The position numbers and the translations under genes were made by a program. Positions 1 to 6,790 of a stretch of DNA of 8,991 nt are shown in pieces. Every line of letters starts with the position of its first letter. Positions within the stretch are counted from its first letter, which is position 1. Source of the stretch: Candidatus Latescibacterota bacterium (GTDB taxonomy: Bacteria > Latescibacterota > UBA2968 > UBA8231). The notes under the pieces are model-generated. The model saw only the letters and a program-made list of their open reading frames with translations, was not told the origin of the DNA and searched no databases. The stretch lies in contig JAJDYK010000007.1 in NCBI GenBank assembly GCA_022825185.1, positions 1 through 8,991 on the forward strand. The letters run 5' to 3'.

Positions 1-1307
1 GTCTCCACCATCCATGCTTCAAGCGCATTTCTCAGACCCTGAATTTCATCGGCATAGTTGGGATCATCAATCAGGTTGTTCAGCGCATTGGGATCGTTCG
101 CAAAGTCGTAAAATTCTTCCAAGACGCGATATGTAAACAAATGGTTGCGCGCCGCCAATGCTGGATCACAGGCCGTTGCTTCTTCCATCGCCTGCCAAGA
201 CCGGCCATTCTGGGACTCATTGCGAAACGCCCGCTCGCCATCGGACCAAGGGTTGAAAATGTAACCGAACCTCGCATTTTGCACGCACCGCATGGGATAA
301 TTGCGCCGCGCCGAAGTCTGGTGAAATTGCGTGAACACCTGCTCACACCCAGCCTGCGCTTCACCCTGCAACACCGGCAAAAGCGATTGACCATTGACGC
401 CGTCGGGAAAATCTACGCCCATTGCATCCAGCACCGTAGGCAAATAATCGATCCCCGAAACAAAATGCTTGGCATCCACGCGCCCGGCCTGAACAACCGC
501 CGGCCAGCGCACCACCCAAGGGGTGCGCGTACTGTTCAAATAACAATTGGTCTTTGCAAATGGAAACGCCATGCCATTATCCGACAAAAACATCACTAGC
601 GTATTCTCCGCCACACCCATCTCATCCAACACGTCGAGCAAGCGCCCCACCGTATCATCACAGCGGCGCACGGAATTGTAATACTCGGCTATTTCCAGAC
701 GCACATCCGGTATGTCGGGCAAAAACCCAGGGACGATCACCTCTTCTGGAGCAAATGTGCGCGAAGGTGGCACGGCGGGCGGATCGAGTTCGCTATACCA
801 CTCGGGCTTGTCATTGCCGTAAAACGGACGATGCGGATCGTGGGAATTTGCCATCATAAAGAATGGCCGACCTCCATTTACGGCATCCTGCACGAAATTC
901 TTTGCATACTGAAAATACACCTCGGGATTGCGTCCCTGCCCCAAATCGGTCTGATCGCGTGCCATATCCCATTGAAATGTCTGGTATGGCGTCGAATGGG
1001 GAACTTTGCCCAAAATGCCCACATTATACCCCGCATCGCGCAGAATGTTAGGCAGAATGGGCACGCCTTCGTGGCGCAAGCGATAAAAGCCCTCGCCCCC
1101 ACTCAGATGCGGATAGCGCCCAGTCATCAACGCCGAGCGGCTCGGTTGACACACCGCAATCGTCACATGGCCGTGCTGAAAGCGCAATCCCTCTGCGGCC
1201 AAGCGGTCGATATTGGGCGTCGTTCCCTTGGTCGGACACCCAAATGCCCCCACCGCGTCCCAGTTCATGTCATCTGCTGTAATGAGCACAAAATTGGGGC
1301 TATTCAT
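1..1307 (-). CDS. Sulfatase, heparan N-sulfatase-like (C-terminus cut by window edge)
   Basis: This gene is read on the minus strand from ATG at 1307. All 435 codons to the window edge are open, and an in-frame stop lies at 1323-1325 just upstream. It is a type I sulfatase of the alkaline-phosphatase fold, hydrolysing sulfate esters or sulfamates. Visible motifs are the metal-binding ADD (residues 11-13), the formylglycine site CQPSR (C53, R57) followed by MTGR, GK (K101), HDPH (156-159), SDNG (D243, N244) and FPFAKTNCY (248-256, K252). C53 must be oxidised by a formylglycine-generating enzyme. The HDPHRPF and KTN stretches recall the sulfamidase (SGSH, N-sulfoglucosamine) branch, so an amino-sugar sulfamate is a possible substrate; this is inference. 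No signal peptide precedes the catalytic domain, which suggests a cytoplasmic enzyme. GAGAGG lies 10 bases before the start. Most relatives are 450-550 residues, so little is probably missing. Confidence 0.93.
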   Translation of the reverse strand, partial: MNSPNFVLITADDMNWDAVGAFGCPTKGTTPNIDRLAAEGLRFQHGHVTIAVCQPSRSALMTGRYPHLSGGEGFYRLRHEGVPILPNILRDAGYNVGILGKVPHSTPYQTFQWDMARDQTDLGQGRNPEVYFQYAKNFVQDAVNGGRPFFMMANSHDPHRPFYGNDKPEWYSELDPPAVPPSRTFAPEEVIVPGFLPDIPDVRLEIAEYYNSVRRCDDTVGRLLDVLDEMGVAENTLVMFLSDNGMAFPFAKTNCYLNSTRTPWVVRWPAVVQAGRVDAKHFVSGIDYLPTVLDAMGVDFPDGVNGQSLLPVLQGEAQAGCEQVFTQFHQTSARRNYPMRCVQNARFGYIFNPWSDGERAFRNESQNGRSWQAMEEATACDPALAARNHLFTYRVLEEFYDFANDPNALNNLIDDPNYADEIQGLRNALEAWMVE

Positions 1308-1359
1308 AAAGGGTTTGCCTCTCTAATGGATAGTGTGAGTGGCGGATTGGACAGGCGGC

Positions 1360-1388
1360 TGGAGTTATTGCACAGCGTCGAGTATAAT
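1360..1388 (+). promoter_or_regulatory. Putative promoter of the DUF547 gene
   Basis: A perfect TATAAT lies at 1383-1388, about 55 bases before the DUF547 start. The best -35 at 17 bp spacing is TGGAGT (1360-1365), which matches only three of six consensus bases. The call therefore rests on the -10 box and on its place in the 136-bp gap between two divergent genes. The complementary strand of the same AT-rich patch (TATATT) could also serve the sulfatase. Confidence 0.4.
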
Positions 1389-1443
1389 ATAGATTGCCCT
1401 TAGCAGAGGCGTCCTTATCCCATCCTAATCCATTGGAAGAACC

Positions 1444-2259
1444 ATGCGCTCACTTTACTTCCTATCCTTATGGCTACTCGTCCCGGTCGCTCTTTGCGCG
1501 GCCCCTCCCTTTGACCACGGCCCCTTCGACCAAGTGCTGCAAGAGTACGTGGATGACCAAGGCTTGGTCCGCTACGCTGTCCTAGCCAAAGACCGGGCCC
1601 AACTCGACTCCTATGTCGATAGCCTCGGCCTCTATAGCCCAGAAAGCCACCCCGACCGCTTCCCCACCCGCGAACACGAACTCGCCTACTGGATCAATGC
1701 GTACAACGCCTTTACCCTGCGGGGCGTCATCGACGCCTATCCCATCGCCAGCGTCAAGGACGCCTTTGTACTAAGCGGCTTTTTCAACCGCCAGACCTTT
1801 GTCGCTGGGGGACGCGAAATGACGCTGGATCACATTGAAAACAAAATTATCCGCCCAACCTACCAAGAGCCGCGCATCCACTTTGCGGTCAACTGCGCGG
1901 CCTTGAGCTGCCCGCAACTGGACAACCGGGCTTTTACCGCCCCCGACCTCGACGCCCACTTGGAACGAGCGCTAACGCGCTTTGCCCAAGACCCCAACCA
2001 CGTGCGCCTACAAGAGAATCGGCTCTACCTGTCCAAAATTCTCGACTGGTACGGAGAGGACTTCTCGGCTTGGTTTCCACCCAACCGTCCCAATCCCGAA
2101 GACATGCCTACCATCGTCAACTACCTGCGCCCGTATCTTCTCCCGGACCTAGCCGCTAGGCTGACCGAAGACATAGCCATCGAATACAACGAATACGACT
2201 GGGCGCTCAACGAGAACAAAGAAACGGGAAGCCCCCGCCCAGCGGCAGACTCCCCGTAA
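1444..2259 (+). CDS. Secreted DUF547-family protein
   Basis: This 271-residue protein matches DUF547 (PF04784). Residues 1-20 form a Sec signal peptide with a hydrophobic core (LYFLSLWLLVPVALCA), so the protein should be periplasmic or exported. The hallmark segments are all present: AYWINAYNAF (81-90), LDHIENKIIRP (128-138), IHFAVNCAALSCP (145-157, with C151 and C156), and the family's closing YDWALN (251-256). The length is normal for the family. The conserved Asn, His and Cys residues suggest an enzymatic centre, but I know of no established reaction, so none is assigned. GGAAGA sits just before the ATG. The gene stands alone, divergent from the sulfatase and convergent with the hydrolase gene, whose stop is only 24 bp away. 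The sequence does not reveal its physiological role. Confidence 0.9.
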   Translation: MRSLYFLSLWLLVPVALCAAPPFDHGPFDQVLQEYVDDQGLVRYAVLAKDRAQLDSYVDSLGLYSPESHPDRFPTREHELAYWINAYNAFTLRGVIDAYPIASVKDAFVLSGFFNRQTFVAGGREMTLDHIENKIIRPTYQEPRIHFAVNCAALSCPQLDNRAFTAPDLDAHLERALTRFAQDPNHVRLQENRLYLSKILDWYGEDFSAWFPPNRPNPEDMPTIVNYLRPYLLPDLAARLTEDIAIEYNEYDWALNENKETGSPRPAADSP

Positions 2260-2262
2260 TCG

Positions 2263-2285
2263 TCCCAATGCCGTTGGGAAATTTT
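2263..2285 (+). terminator. Hairpin terminator after the DUF547 gene
   Basis: TCCCAA (2263-2268) and TTGGGA (2274-2279) form a 6-bp stem with a 5-base loop. AATTTT follows, 3 bases after the DUF547 stop codon. The stem is modest and the T run short, so termination may be partial. It also lies just beyond the stop of the convergent hydrolase gene, but in that direction no T run follows. Confidence 0.5.
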
Positions 2286-3126
2286 ACAAAAAGAACGGAT
2301 TGTGTTCCCGTTCTTCCCCGACGGTAGTAGCGGGTCCATGCCCGGGGAAGAGCGCGACGTTTGCGTCTAGACTGAGTAGCTTCTCAGCCACGGCTTGGCG
2401 CTGCATCCGGTAGTTGCCCACGCTGCGAGTACCCCCAAGCGAACCTGCGAAAAGCGCGTCCCCGACAAACGCTATTTCTTCGTGGACTAAGCTGATGCCG
2501 CCCGCCGTATGCCCAGGCGTAGAGCGAACCTCAAAGCGCAATTCGCCGATGGATACGACGTCGCCTTCGGCTAGGTCTCCCGCGATTCGATCTGCCAAGC
2601 TGCCCGTTAGGGTTAGGTCGCCACTGTGGATCCGCGCTGGAGAATTCGTAGCGCGGCCAATCTCGGCGAGGGCGCTGATGTGGTCTTGGTGCCCGTGCGT
2701 CAGCAAAATCTGTTCGACCGTTAGCCCGGAAGCGGCCAAGCGCTGGAGGATTTTATCCGCGTCGAACCCTGGGTCGATGACTGCGGCACGGCCCGTTGCC
2801 GCACAGCCGACGATGTAGCCGTTCATCAGAAAGCCGCTGCCGAGCACCATCATCTCCACTTGCGCCCCGGCAATCGAACGACCCGCCGGATCGCGCGGGA
2901 AAAACGCCTGCGCTGCGCTCGCCTGCAATTTGTCCGAATGTAAGCCGAGCACTTGGGCCAGCCGCTCTATCGCATCTGCGGCCGGAATCAGTTCGTAGTC
3001 TTCGATTTTTGCAATGTCCTCGGCAGTCAGTCCCACCCGACTGGCCAGTGCTGCGACCGCAATCTCCTGCCCACGCCGGGCCTTGGCGACGACATCGCCG
3101 AATTCGTCTTCTAGTTGCGTGTACAT
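2284..3126 (-). CDS. XRE-type HTH domain fused to GloC-like MBL-fold hydrolase
   Basis: The protein has 280 residues in two parts. Residues about 6-68 look like an XRE/Cro-type helix-turn-helix (AALASRVGLTAEDIAKIED, then ERLAQVLGLHSDKL). Residues about 88-280 are a metallo-beta-lactamase-fold hydrolase with a complete metal set: THGHQDH (H144, H146, D148, H149), TPGHT (H206), GDALFAGSLG (D223) and PGHGP (H263). The ending EREHNPFF is typical of the YcbL/GloC type II glyoxalase group, which hydrolyses S-D-lactoylglutathione-like thioesters. The actual substrate here is unknown. No signal peptide is visible, so it should be cytoplasmic. GAGGG precedes the start by about 5 bases. The start is 6 bp after the stop of the lipoprotein gene, so the two are very probably co-transcribed. 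The HTH may bind DNA or may serve only for dimerisation. Confidence 0.9.
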   Translation of the reverse strand: MYTQLEDEFGDVVAKARRGQEIAVAALASRVGLTAEDIAKIEDYELIPAADAIERLAQVLGLHSDKLQASAAQAFFPRDPAGRSIAGAQVEMMVLGSGFLMNGYIVGCAATGRAAVIDPGFDADKILQRLAASGLTVEQILLTHGHQDHISALAEIGRATNSPARIHSGDLTLTGSLADRIAGDLAEGDVVSIGELRFEVRSTPGHTAGGISLVHEEIAFVGDALFAGSLGGTRSVGNYRMQRQAVAEKLLSLDANVALFPGHGPATTVGEEREHNPFFL

Positions 3127-3132
3127 ATTCCC

Positions 3133-3801
3133 TCAGTATTTAGGCTCAACGGAGCCGGCTTGCAAACTGCCTATGAACTCATCAAAGCTGGCGGCCCATT
3201 GCTCTACGGTCTGGACCGGTCCAGTCATCTTGAAAAACACCGTGCCCGAGCGATGGACGGCAATGGCTCCGAGCATTCGGTAGCCAGCTTGAGGCGTTGT
3301 GTCTCCCATCCCCATTCCCGCAGAGAAGGTGCCGCTGACATCAACTCCGGTTATTTCGATGTCCCCCACCTGTCGCGTCCAACGCCGCCCTTGGGCCGGT
3401 TGGCCATCCTCTTGTTTGAACTGGCCGAACCAGCGCTCGATGTTGGCTTCGACGCTTCCGCCTTGCCCCGGGCCAAAGAAAAAGATGCCTAGTGTCGCTT
3501 CCCCGACCGGGCCGGGTAGGCCGTATTGAGCCACCCGCATGGAGCTAGACGGCTGCTGCGCCACCCAACCCTTGGGAGCCACCGCGCTGAGCGGCCCCAG
3601 CGCCTGTCGGCCGCTCGCTTGGCTCGACGGATACGCTGGCGTCGTACTGGTTGGCGTTGTGGAACGGGCGGTGAATCCCCGCTCGGCCATAGCCGGCGAC
3701 GGCTCCTGGTCGCTGAAATTTTGACTGCACCCGATGGCTCCGAGGAGCCCAGTGAAGATCCACATAGATCGGCTCCGAGATCGAAAAATATTCTTTAGCA
3801 T
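3133..3801 (-). CDS. Conserved lipoprotein of unknown function
   Basis: I choose the ATG at 3801, giving 222 residues, because GGGGGAA lies about 8 bases upstream and the product then opens with a lipoprotein signal: basic KNIFRSRSRS, hydrophobic MWIFTGLLGA, lipobox AIGC with C25. A longer GTG start at 3873 would fall inside the predicted promoter. Residues about 28-75 are Pro/Ser/Thr-rich and look like a flexible linker. The domain that follows has conserved-looking stretches: PKGWVAQQPSSSMRVAQY, FFFGPGQGGSVEANIERW, GYRMLGAIAV and VFFKMTGP. I recognise this as a widespread uncharacterised secreted family (GW... MR... FGPGQGGSVEANxxRW), seen for example in deltaproteobacteria and planctomycetes, but I know no assigned function. 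It is the first gene of an operon with the XRE-MBL hydrolase and is divergent from the outer-membrane barrel gene. It is probably anchored to a membrane facing the periplasm. Confidence 0.83.
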   Translation of the reverse strand: MLKNIFRSRSRSMWIFTGLLGAIGCSQNFSDQEPSPAMAERGFTARSTTPTSTTPAYPSSQASGRQALGPLSAVAPKGWVAQQPSSSMRVAQYGLPGPVGEATLGIFFFGPGQGGSVEANIERWFGQFKQEDGQPAQGRRWTRQVGDIEITGVDVSGTFSAGMGMGDTTPQAGYRMLGAIAVHRSGTVFFKMTGPVQTVEQWAASFDEFIGSLQAGSVEPKY

Positions 3802-3852
3802 CACAAATTCCCCCAAGTTTAGTTCATCGCCCGACTGAGAACTTAGAGCGCG

Positions 3853-3883
3853 AGAATAAGGCCGTTCGCGCACGTACTGTCAA
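3853..3883 (-). promoter_or_regulatory. Putative promoter of the lipoprotein-hydrolase operon
   Basis: On the minus strand a perfect TTGACA (3883-3878) is followed after 19 bases by TATTCT (3858-3853, four of six matches). Transcription would begin near 3846, leaving a leader of about 45 bases before the ATG at 3801. The 19-bp spacing is long, so strength is uncertain. Confidence 0.5.
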
Positions 3884-3918
3884 CTTTCTCTCAGCGTGCT
3901 TTTTGTGCAGACTGTGGT

Positions 3919-3948
3919 TTGACAAACTGGTTCTGGATCGGTTAAGAT
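3919..3948 (+). promoter_or_regulatory. Putative sigma-70 promoter of the Omp85-like gene
   Basis: A perfect TTGACA (3919-3924), an 18-bp spacer and TAAGAT (3943-3948, four of six matches) would start transcription near 3955, about 25 bases before the ATG. It is divergent from the lipoprotein promoter. The two TTGACA boxes are 35 bp apart, so one regulator bound between them could control both directions. Confidence 0.6.
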
Positions 3949-3979
3949 AGCCGCCCAATTGCACCTGATTCCCTAGCCT

Positions 3980-5479
3980 ATGTTGTATCACCCATATCTC
4001 TCGTTGGGTCGCAGCTTCCTGCTTGCGATCCTTTTGCTCTCAGCCGGACATGCACGCGCCGGGGATGATTCTCCACGCATCCACCACATTGTCATCCATG
4101 GCCTCGAACGAACAGACGAACAGGTCATTCGCCGCGAATTGCTCTTTGCCGCCGGCGATGTCCTCGATTCAACTCTCGTTGCCGAAACAGCGCGCAATTT
4201 GCGGCGCTTGCTCTTTATCGGCGAAGTACATATCCGCTTACTCGACCGGCCCGAGGGCGTCGAGGTGACGGTCTCGGTAGAGGATCTCTACTCGCGCGCC
4301 TTATCTCCCTTGATCTCGGGACAAATCGACGAGTTGAGTTTCGGCGCGATTGCGCTCGACTACAATTTTCGCGGTCGCGGCCAACGCCTGCGCTTGGGCC
4401 TCGGCAACCAAGCCATTTCCGGCCCTTGGGCCGAACTGCTCTTTGCCGAGCCGCGCCTTGGCGGTAGCCGACGCGCCCTAGCGGTCCAGCTCGCTACAGG
4501 TGCCGAAGGCCACGACCACGCCCTGACTTTCTCGCGGCCCTTTGCCACCTTAGCCGATCGCCGCGCCTATGGCCTTTCCCTGTTCAGCCAACAGGCCGTG
4601 CAGCGTTTGTATTCGGGGGGCCAGCTAAAAACGCGCTATCAAGACGCGCTCGACGGCAGTCGCATCTGGCTGATCCGCTCCTATGGCGAACAGACGAAGG
4701 TGCGTCCCTCAGTGCAATTGCAGGTCTCGCACCGCCGATTTACCGCGCGCACAAGCGATGGATACGCACCCTCCGACCGGACGCGGGTCGTGCCGAGCGT
4801 CGGCCTTCTCGTGTGGCATCCCCGCTATAAGCGCACCCGCTACATCCGCAACTTAGGCCCGCTGGAAGACTTACAAACGGGCAGTTGGCTGTCGCTGCGT
4901 TGGGGCTTCGCCCATCGCTCATTAGGATCGGATCGGACCTTTTCTTTGTATCAGGCCCATCTGGCCCCCCGCTTCGAGCCTACCAAGCGCAGCTACGCCG
5001 AACTGACCTTGTTCACCAGCGCGTACCGAGGCGAAGGGAAATTTTACAACCTCCTAGCCTCAGCATCCGCGACCGCGTACTTCCGGCTGGGAGCGGCTCA
5101 TTCGCTCGCCTTGCGCGCCGCTTGGGAAACCCTGCACCGCAGCGAGGACGCCGATCAGCTCCTCCTCGGTCTAGCGCGCGGCTTGCGCGGCTATGCCCCT
5201 CGGCGCTACGACGGCACGAGACGCGCACTGTTCAACGTAGAAGCGCGCCCCACTTTAGTTCGCCGCCCTTGGTACACTCTCGCCAGTGCCGCCTTTGTGG
5301 ATTGCGGTGCGGCTTGGACACCCGACAGCAAAAGGGCCAATCTGGTCTGTTCCCCTGGCTTGGGCATCCGCCTAGGCTGGCCCAAGGTGTACAACACGCC
5401 GGTCCTGCGCGGTGATATAGCCTACGGACTAGCAGAAGGCACGTATGCGTTCTCCGTGGGAATGGGGCAGTATTTTTGA
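3980..5479 (+). CDS. Omp85/BamA-superfamily outer-membrane protein with one POTRA domain
   Basis: The product has 499 residues. Residues 1-27 are a Sec signal peptide ending AHARA-like (GHARA). Residues about 33-102 form a single POTRA-like domain (IHHIVIHGLERT, then NLRRLLFIGEVHIRL). The rest is rich in alternating hydrophobic and polar strands, as in a 16-strand barrel. LRGY with a downstream Gly (402-412) matches the conserved L6-loop signature of the superfamily, and the chain ends in Tyr-Phe as outer-membrane barrels usually do. BamA has five POTRA domains and TamA three, so this is a smaller type whose role (insertion of other proteins, secretion or lipid handling) cannot be told from sequence. 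C442 and C457 could form a disulfide. No clear Shine-Dalgarno sequence precedes the ATG, but the signal peptide fixes the start well. The MsrAB gene follows after 63 bp. Confidence 0.9.
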   Translation: MLYHPYLSLGRSFLLAILLLSAGHARAGDDSPRIHHIVIHGLERTDEQVIRRELLFAAGDVLDSTLVAETARNLRRLLFIGEVHIRLLDRPEGVEVTVSVEDLYSRALSPLISGQIDELSFGAIALDYNFRGRGQRLRLGLGNQAISGPWAELLFAEPRLGGSRRALAVQLATGAEGHDHALTFSRPFATLADRRAYGLSLFSQQAVQRLYSGGQLKTRYQDALDGSRIWLIRSYGEQTKVRPSVQLQVSHRRFTARTSDGYAPSDRTRVVPSVGLLVWHPRYKRTRYIRNLGPLEDLQTGSWLSLRWGFAHRSLGSDRTFSLYQAHLAPRFEPTKRSYAELTLFTSAYRGEGKFYNLLASASATAYFRLGAAHSLALRAAWETLHRSEDADQLLLGLARGLRGYAPRRYDGTRRALFNVEARPTLVRRPWYTLASAAFVDCGAAWTPDSKRANLVCSPGLGIRLGWPKVYNTPVLRGDIAYGLAEGTYAFSVGMGQYF

Positions 5480-5529
5480 TAGTGTGAACCTTTTGGCATA
5501 CTTAGAGCGTCTATTGAGAAGACCAACGC

Positions 5530-5542
5530 AAAAGGAGGAGCT
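5530..5542 (+). promoter_or_regulatory. Strong ribosome binding site of msrAB
   Basis: AAAGGAGG (5530-5537) followed by AGCT and ATG is a near-perfect Shine-Dalgarno match at good spacing. It is much stronger than the site of the preceding barrel gene, so the two products could be made at different levels from one mRNA. Confidence 0.75.
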
Positions 5543-6598
5543 ATGAACGCCAAACTACTCATTCTAACCGGCGCGGCCCTGTGTGTGCTTAGCATTCAAA
5601 CCAGCCGCGCTCAAGACCACGCCCAAGCGACGTTTGCCGGGGGATGTTTCTGGTGCATCGAAGCGCCCTTTGACAAGGTCGCGGGCGTCATCTCAGCCGT
5701 TTCCGGCTACACCGGTGGCGAGCGCGAATACCCGACCTACAAGCAAGTCAGCTCCGGCGCGACCAAGCACATAGAATCCGTGCTGGTCACCTTTGATTCC
5801 GAGGTCGTCTCCTATAGCCAGCTTCTCGACATCTACTGGCGTCAATTTGACCCCACCGATCCAAGTGGGTCCTTTTACGACCGCGGCTATCAATATACCT
5901 CAGCCATATTTTACCACGACGAAGAGCAACGCGCCTTAGCCGAAGCCAGCAAACAAGCTCTCGACGCATCGGGCCGCTTTGACAAACCAATCGTCACGCC
6001 TATCCGCCCAGCCGCTACGTTTTATCAGGCCGAGGAGTATCACCAAGACTATTACCTAAAGAATCCCCAGCACTACCAGCGCTATCGTCGAGGATCGGGC
6101 CGCGACCGCTTTATCGAAGAGACGTGGGGCAAAGACCTGCCGACGCCAACGGTCAGCGCCCAATACGCCAAGCCTCCCATCGACACCTTGCGCACCAAGC
6201 TCACGGACTTGCAATTTCGAGTCACGCAGGAGGATGCCACCGAGCGGCCCTTCCACAACCTGTACTGGGACAACAAGGCCGTGGGCATCTACGTCGATAT
6301 CGTTTCTGGCGAACCCCTCTTTAGCTCGCAGCACAAGTTCAAATCCGGCACCGGCTGGCCCAGCTTTACCCAGCCTCTAGAGCCGGATCACATCGTCGAG
6401 CACACCGACAATTCGCTGTTTATGACCCGCGTCGAAGTCCGCAGCAAATACGCCGACTCGCACCTCGGGCACGTCTTTGCGGACGGCCCGCCCCCCACCG
6501 GGCTGCGCTACTGCATCAACTCGGCGTCTCTGCGCTTTATTCCCATAGAAGATTTGGCCAAGGAAGGCTACGGCAAGTACGCGGCCCTGTTTGAGTAA
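5543..6598 (+). CDS. msrAB: Secreted bifunctional methionine sulfoxide reductase MsrA-MsrB
   Basis: This 351-residue fusion reduces both the S (MsrA) and R (MsrB) forms of methionine sulfoxide. Residues 1-23 are a Sec signal peptide (cleavage near SRA/QD), placing it in the periplasm. The MsrA domain spans about 27-190: catalytic GCFWC (C35, C38), GYTGG (55-59), QFDPTDP (101-107), [13 protein letters not shown] (113-125) and EEYHQDY (164-170). The MsrB domain spans about 214-349: GEPLF (256-260), SGTGWPSF (268-275), [10 protein letters not shown] (306-315) and the catalytic RYCINS (C324). The zinc CxxC pairs of many MsrB enzymes are absent, as in other zinc-free forms. T270 stands where the resolving cysteine is usual (SGCGWPSF). 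Apart from C14 in the signal peptide, C35, C38 and C324 are the only cysteines, so MsrB has no obvious resolving partner. The order A-B is that of Neisseria PilB. It probably shares a transcript with the upstream barrel gene and ends at a strong terminator. Confidence 0.96.
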   Translation: MNAKLLILTGAALCVLSIQTSRAQDHAQATFAGGCFWCIEAPFDKVAGVISAVSGYTGGEREYPTYKQVSSGATKHIESVLVTFDSEVVSYSQLLDIYWRQFDPTDPSGSFYDRGYQYTSAIFYHDEEQRALAEASKQALDASGRFDKPIVTPIRPAATFYQAEEYHQDYYLKNPQHYQRYRRGSGRDRFIEETWGKDLPTPTVSAQYAKPPIDTLRTKLTDLQFRVTQEDATERPFHNLYWDNKAVGIYVDIVSGEPLFSSQHKFKSGTGWPSFTQPLEPDHIVEHTDNSLFMTRVEVRSKYADSHLGHVFADGPPPTGLRYCINSASLRFIPIEDLAKEGYGKYAALFE

Positions 6599-6628
6599 GC
6601 GCGAGGGCCTTGGCATTGCAGAAATGCA

Positions 6629-6681
6629 AACAGCCGGACAACCTTACCCATGATAGGGATCGGTTGGTCCGGCTGTTTTTT
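6629..6681 (+). terminator. Strong intrinsic terminator after msrAB
   Basis: AACAGCCGGAC (6629-6639) pairs perfectly with GTCCGGCTGTT (6667-6677). The stem extends through AACC/GGTT past one bulged G, and a CCC/GGG pair within the loop lengthens it further. Six T's (6676-6681) follow. It ends the barrel-msrAB unit. In the other direction the hairpin is followed by TTTGCATTT, so it may also stop transcripts from tRNA-Asn. Confidence 0.9.
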
Positions 6682-6684
6682 AAG

Positions 6685-6760
6685 TGGCTCCGCGGGTAGG
6701 ATTCGAACCTACGACCAAGTGGTTAACAGCCACCCGCTCTGCCAGCTGAGCTACCGCGGA
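6685..6760 (-). tRNA. tRNA-Asn (anticodon GUU), CCA encoded
   Basis: This 76-nt tRNA on the minus strand folds as a full cloverleaf. The acceptor stem is TCCGCGG/CCGCGGA (6760-6754 with 6695-6689), the discriminator is G (6688) and the CCA is encoded (6687-6685). The D arm carries AGCTCAGCTGG, the anticodon loop CTGTTAA has GTT at 6727-6725, and the T arm carries GTTCGAATC. GUU decodes AAC and AAU. It lies on the same strand as the sigma-factor gene, 100 bp downstream of its stop. I see no duplicated tRNA end or integrase gene nearby, so there is no sign of integration here. Confidence 0.97.
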
Positions 6761-6767
6761 ATAAACA

Positions 6768-6773
6768 ATTATA
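6768..6773 (-). promoter_or_regulatory. -10 box of the tRNA-Asn promoter
   Basis: The minus strand carries a perfect TATAAT (6773-6768) whose last base is 7 bases from the mature 5' end of tRNA-Asn. The upstream DNA is AT-rich, with T runs but no convincing TTGACA at 16-18 bp. If used, transcription would start at or within a base or two of the mature tRNA end. Confidence 0.45.
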
Positions 6774-6790
6774 TTAACGAAAAATCGGGC

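Noticed and set aside
141..599. Plus-strand open frame of 152 codons opposite the sulfatase
   Set aside because: It is antisense to a continuous sulfatase frame with every catalytic motif, and its product has no recognisable domain or signal.
1382..1392. GTATAATATAG shared exactly with 7861-7871
   Set aside because: A shared 11-mer around a -10 box is expected by chance and by promoter consensus in a 9-kb window; the flanks do not match.
3802..3873. N-terminal extension of the lipoprotein from a GTG at 3873
   Set aside because: The extension overlaps the predicted promoter, has no good ribosome binding site and would bury the lipoprotein signal. The ATG at 3801 has GGGGGAA at good spacing.
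4885..5415. 176-codon open frame overlapping the Omp85-like gene in another plus-strand frame
   Set aside because: It is Arg/Pro-rich with no recognisable domain, as expected of a GC-rich out-of-frame shadow, while the barrel frame shows the superfamily motifs.
5476..5504. Possible separate promoter for msrAB (TTGATA with CATACT)
   Set aside because: The spacing is 15 bp and the -10 match is weak; co-transcription from the barrel promoter is simpler.
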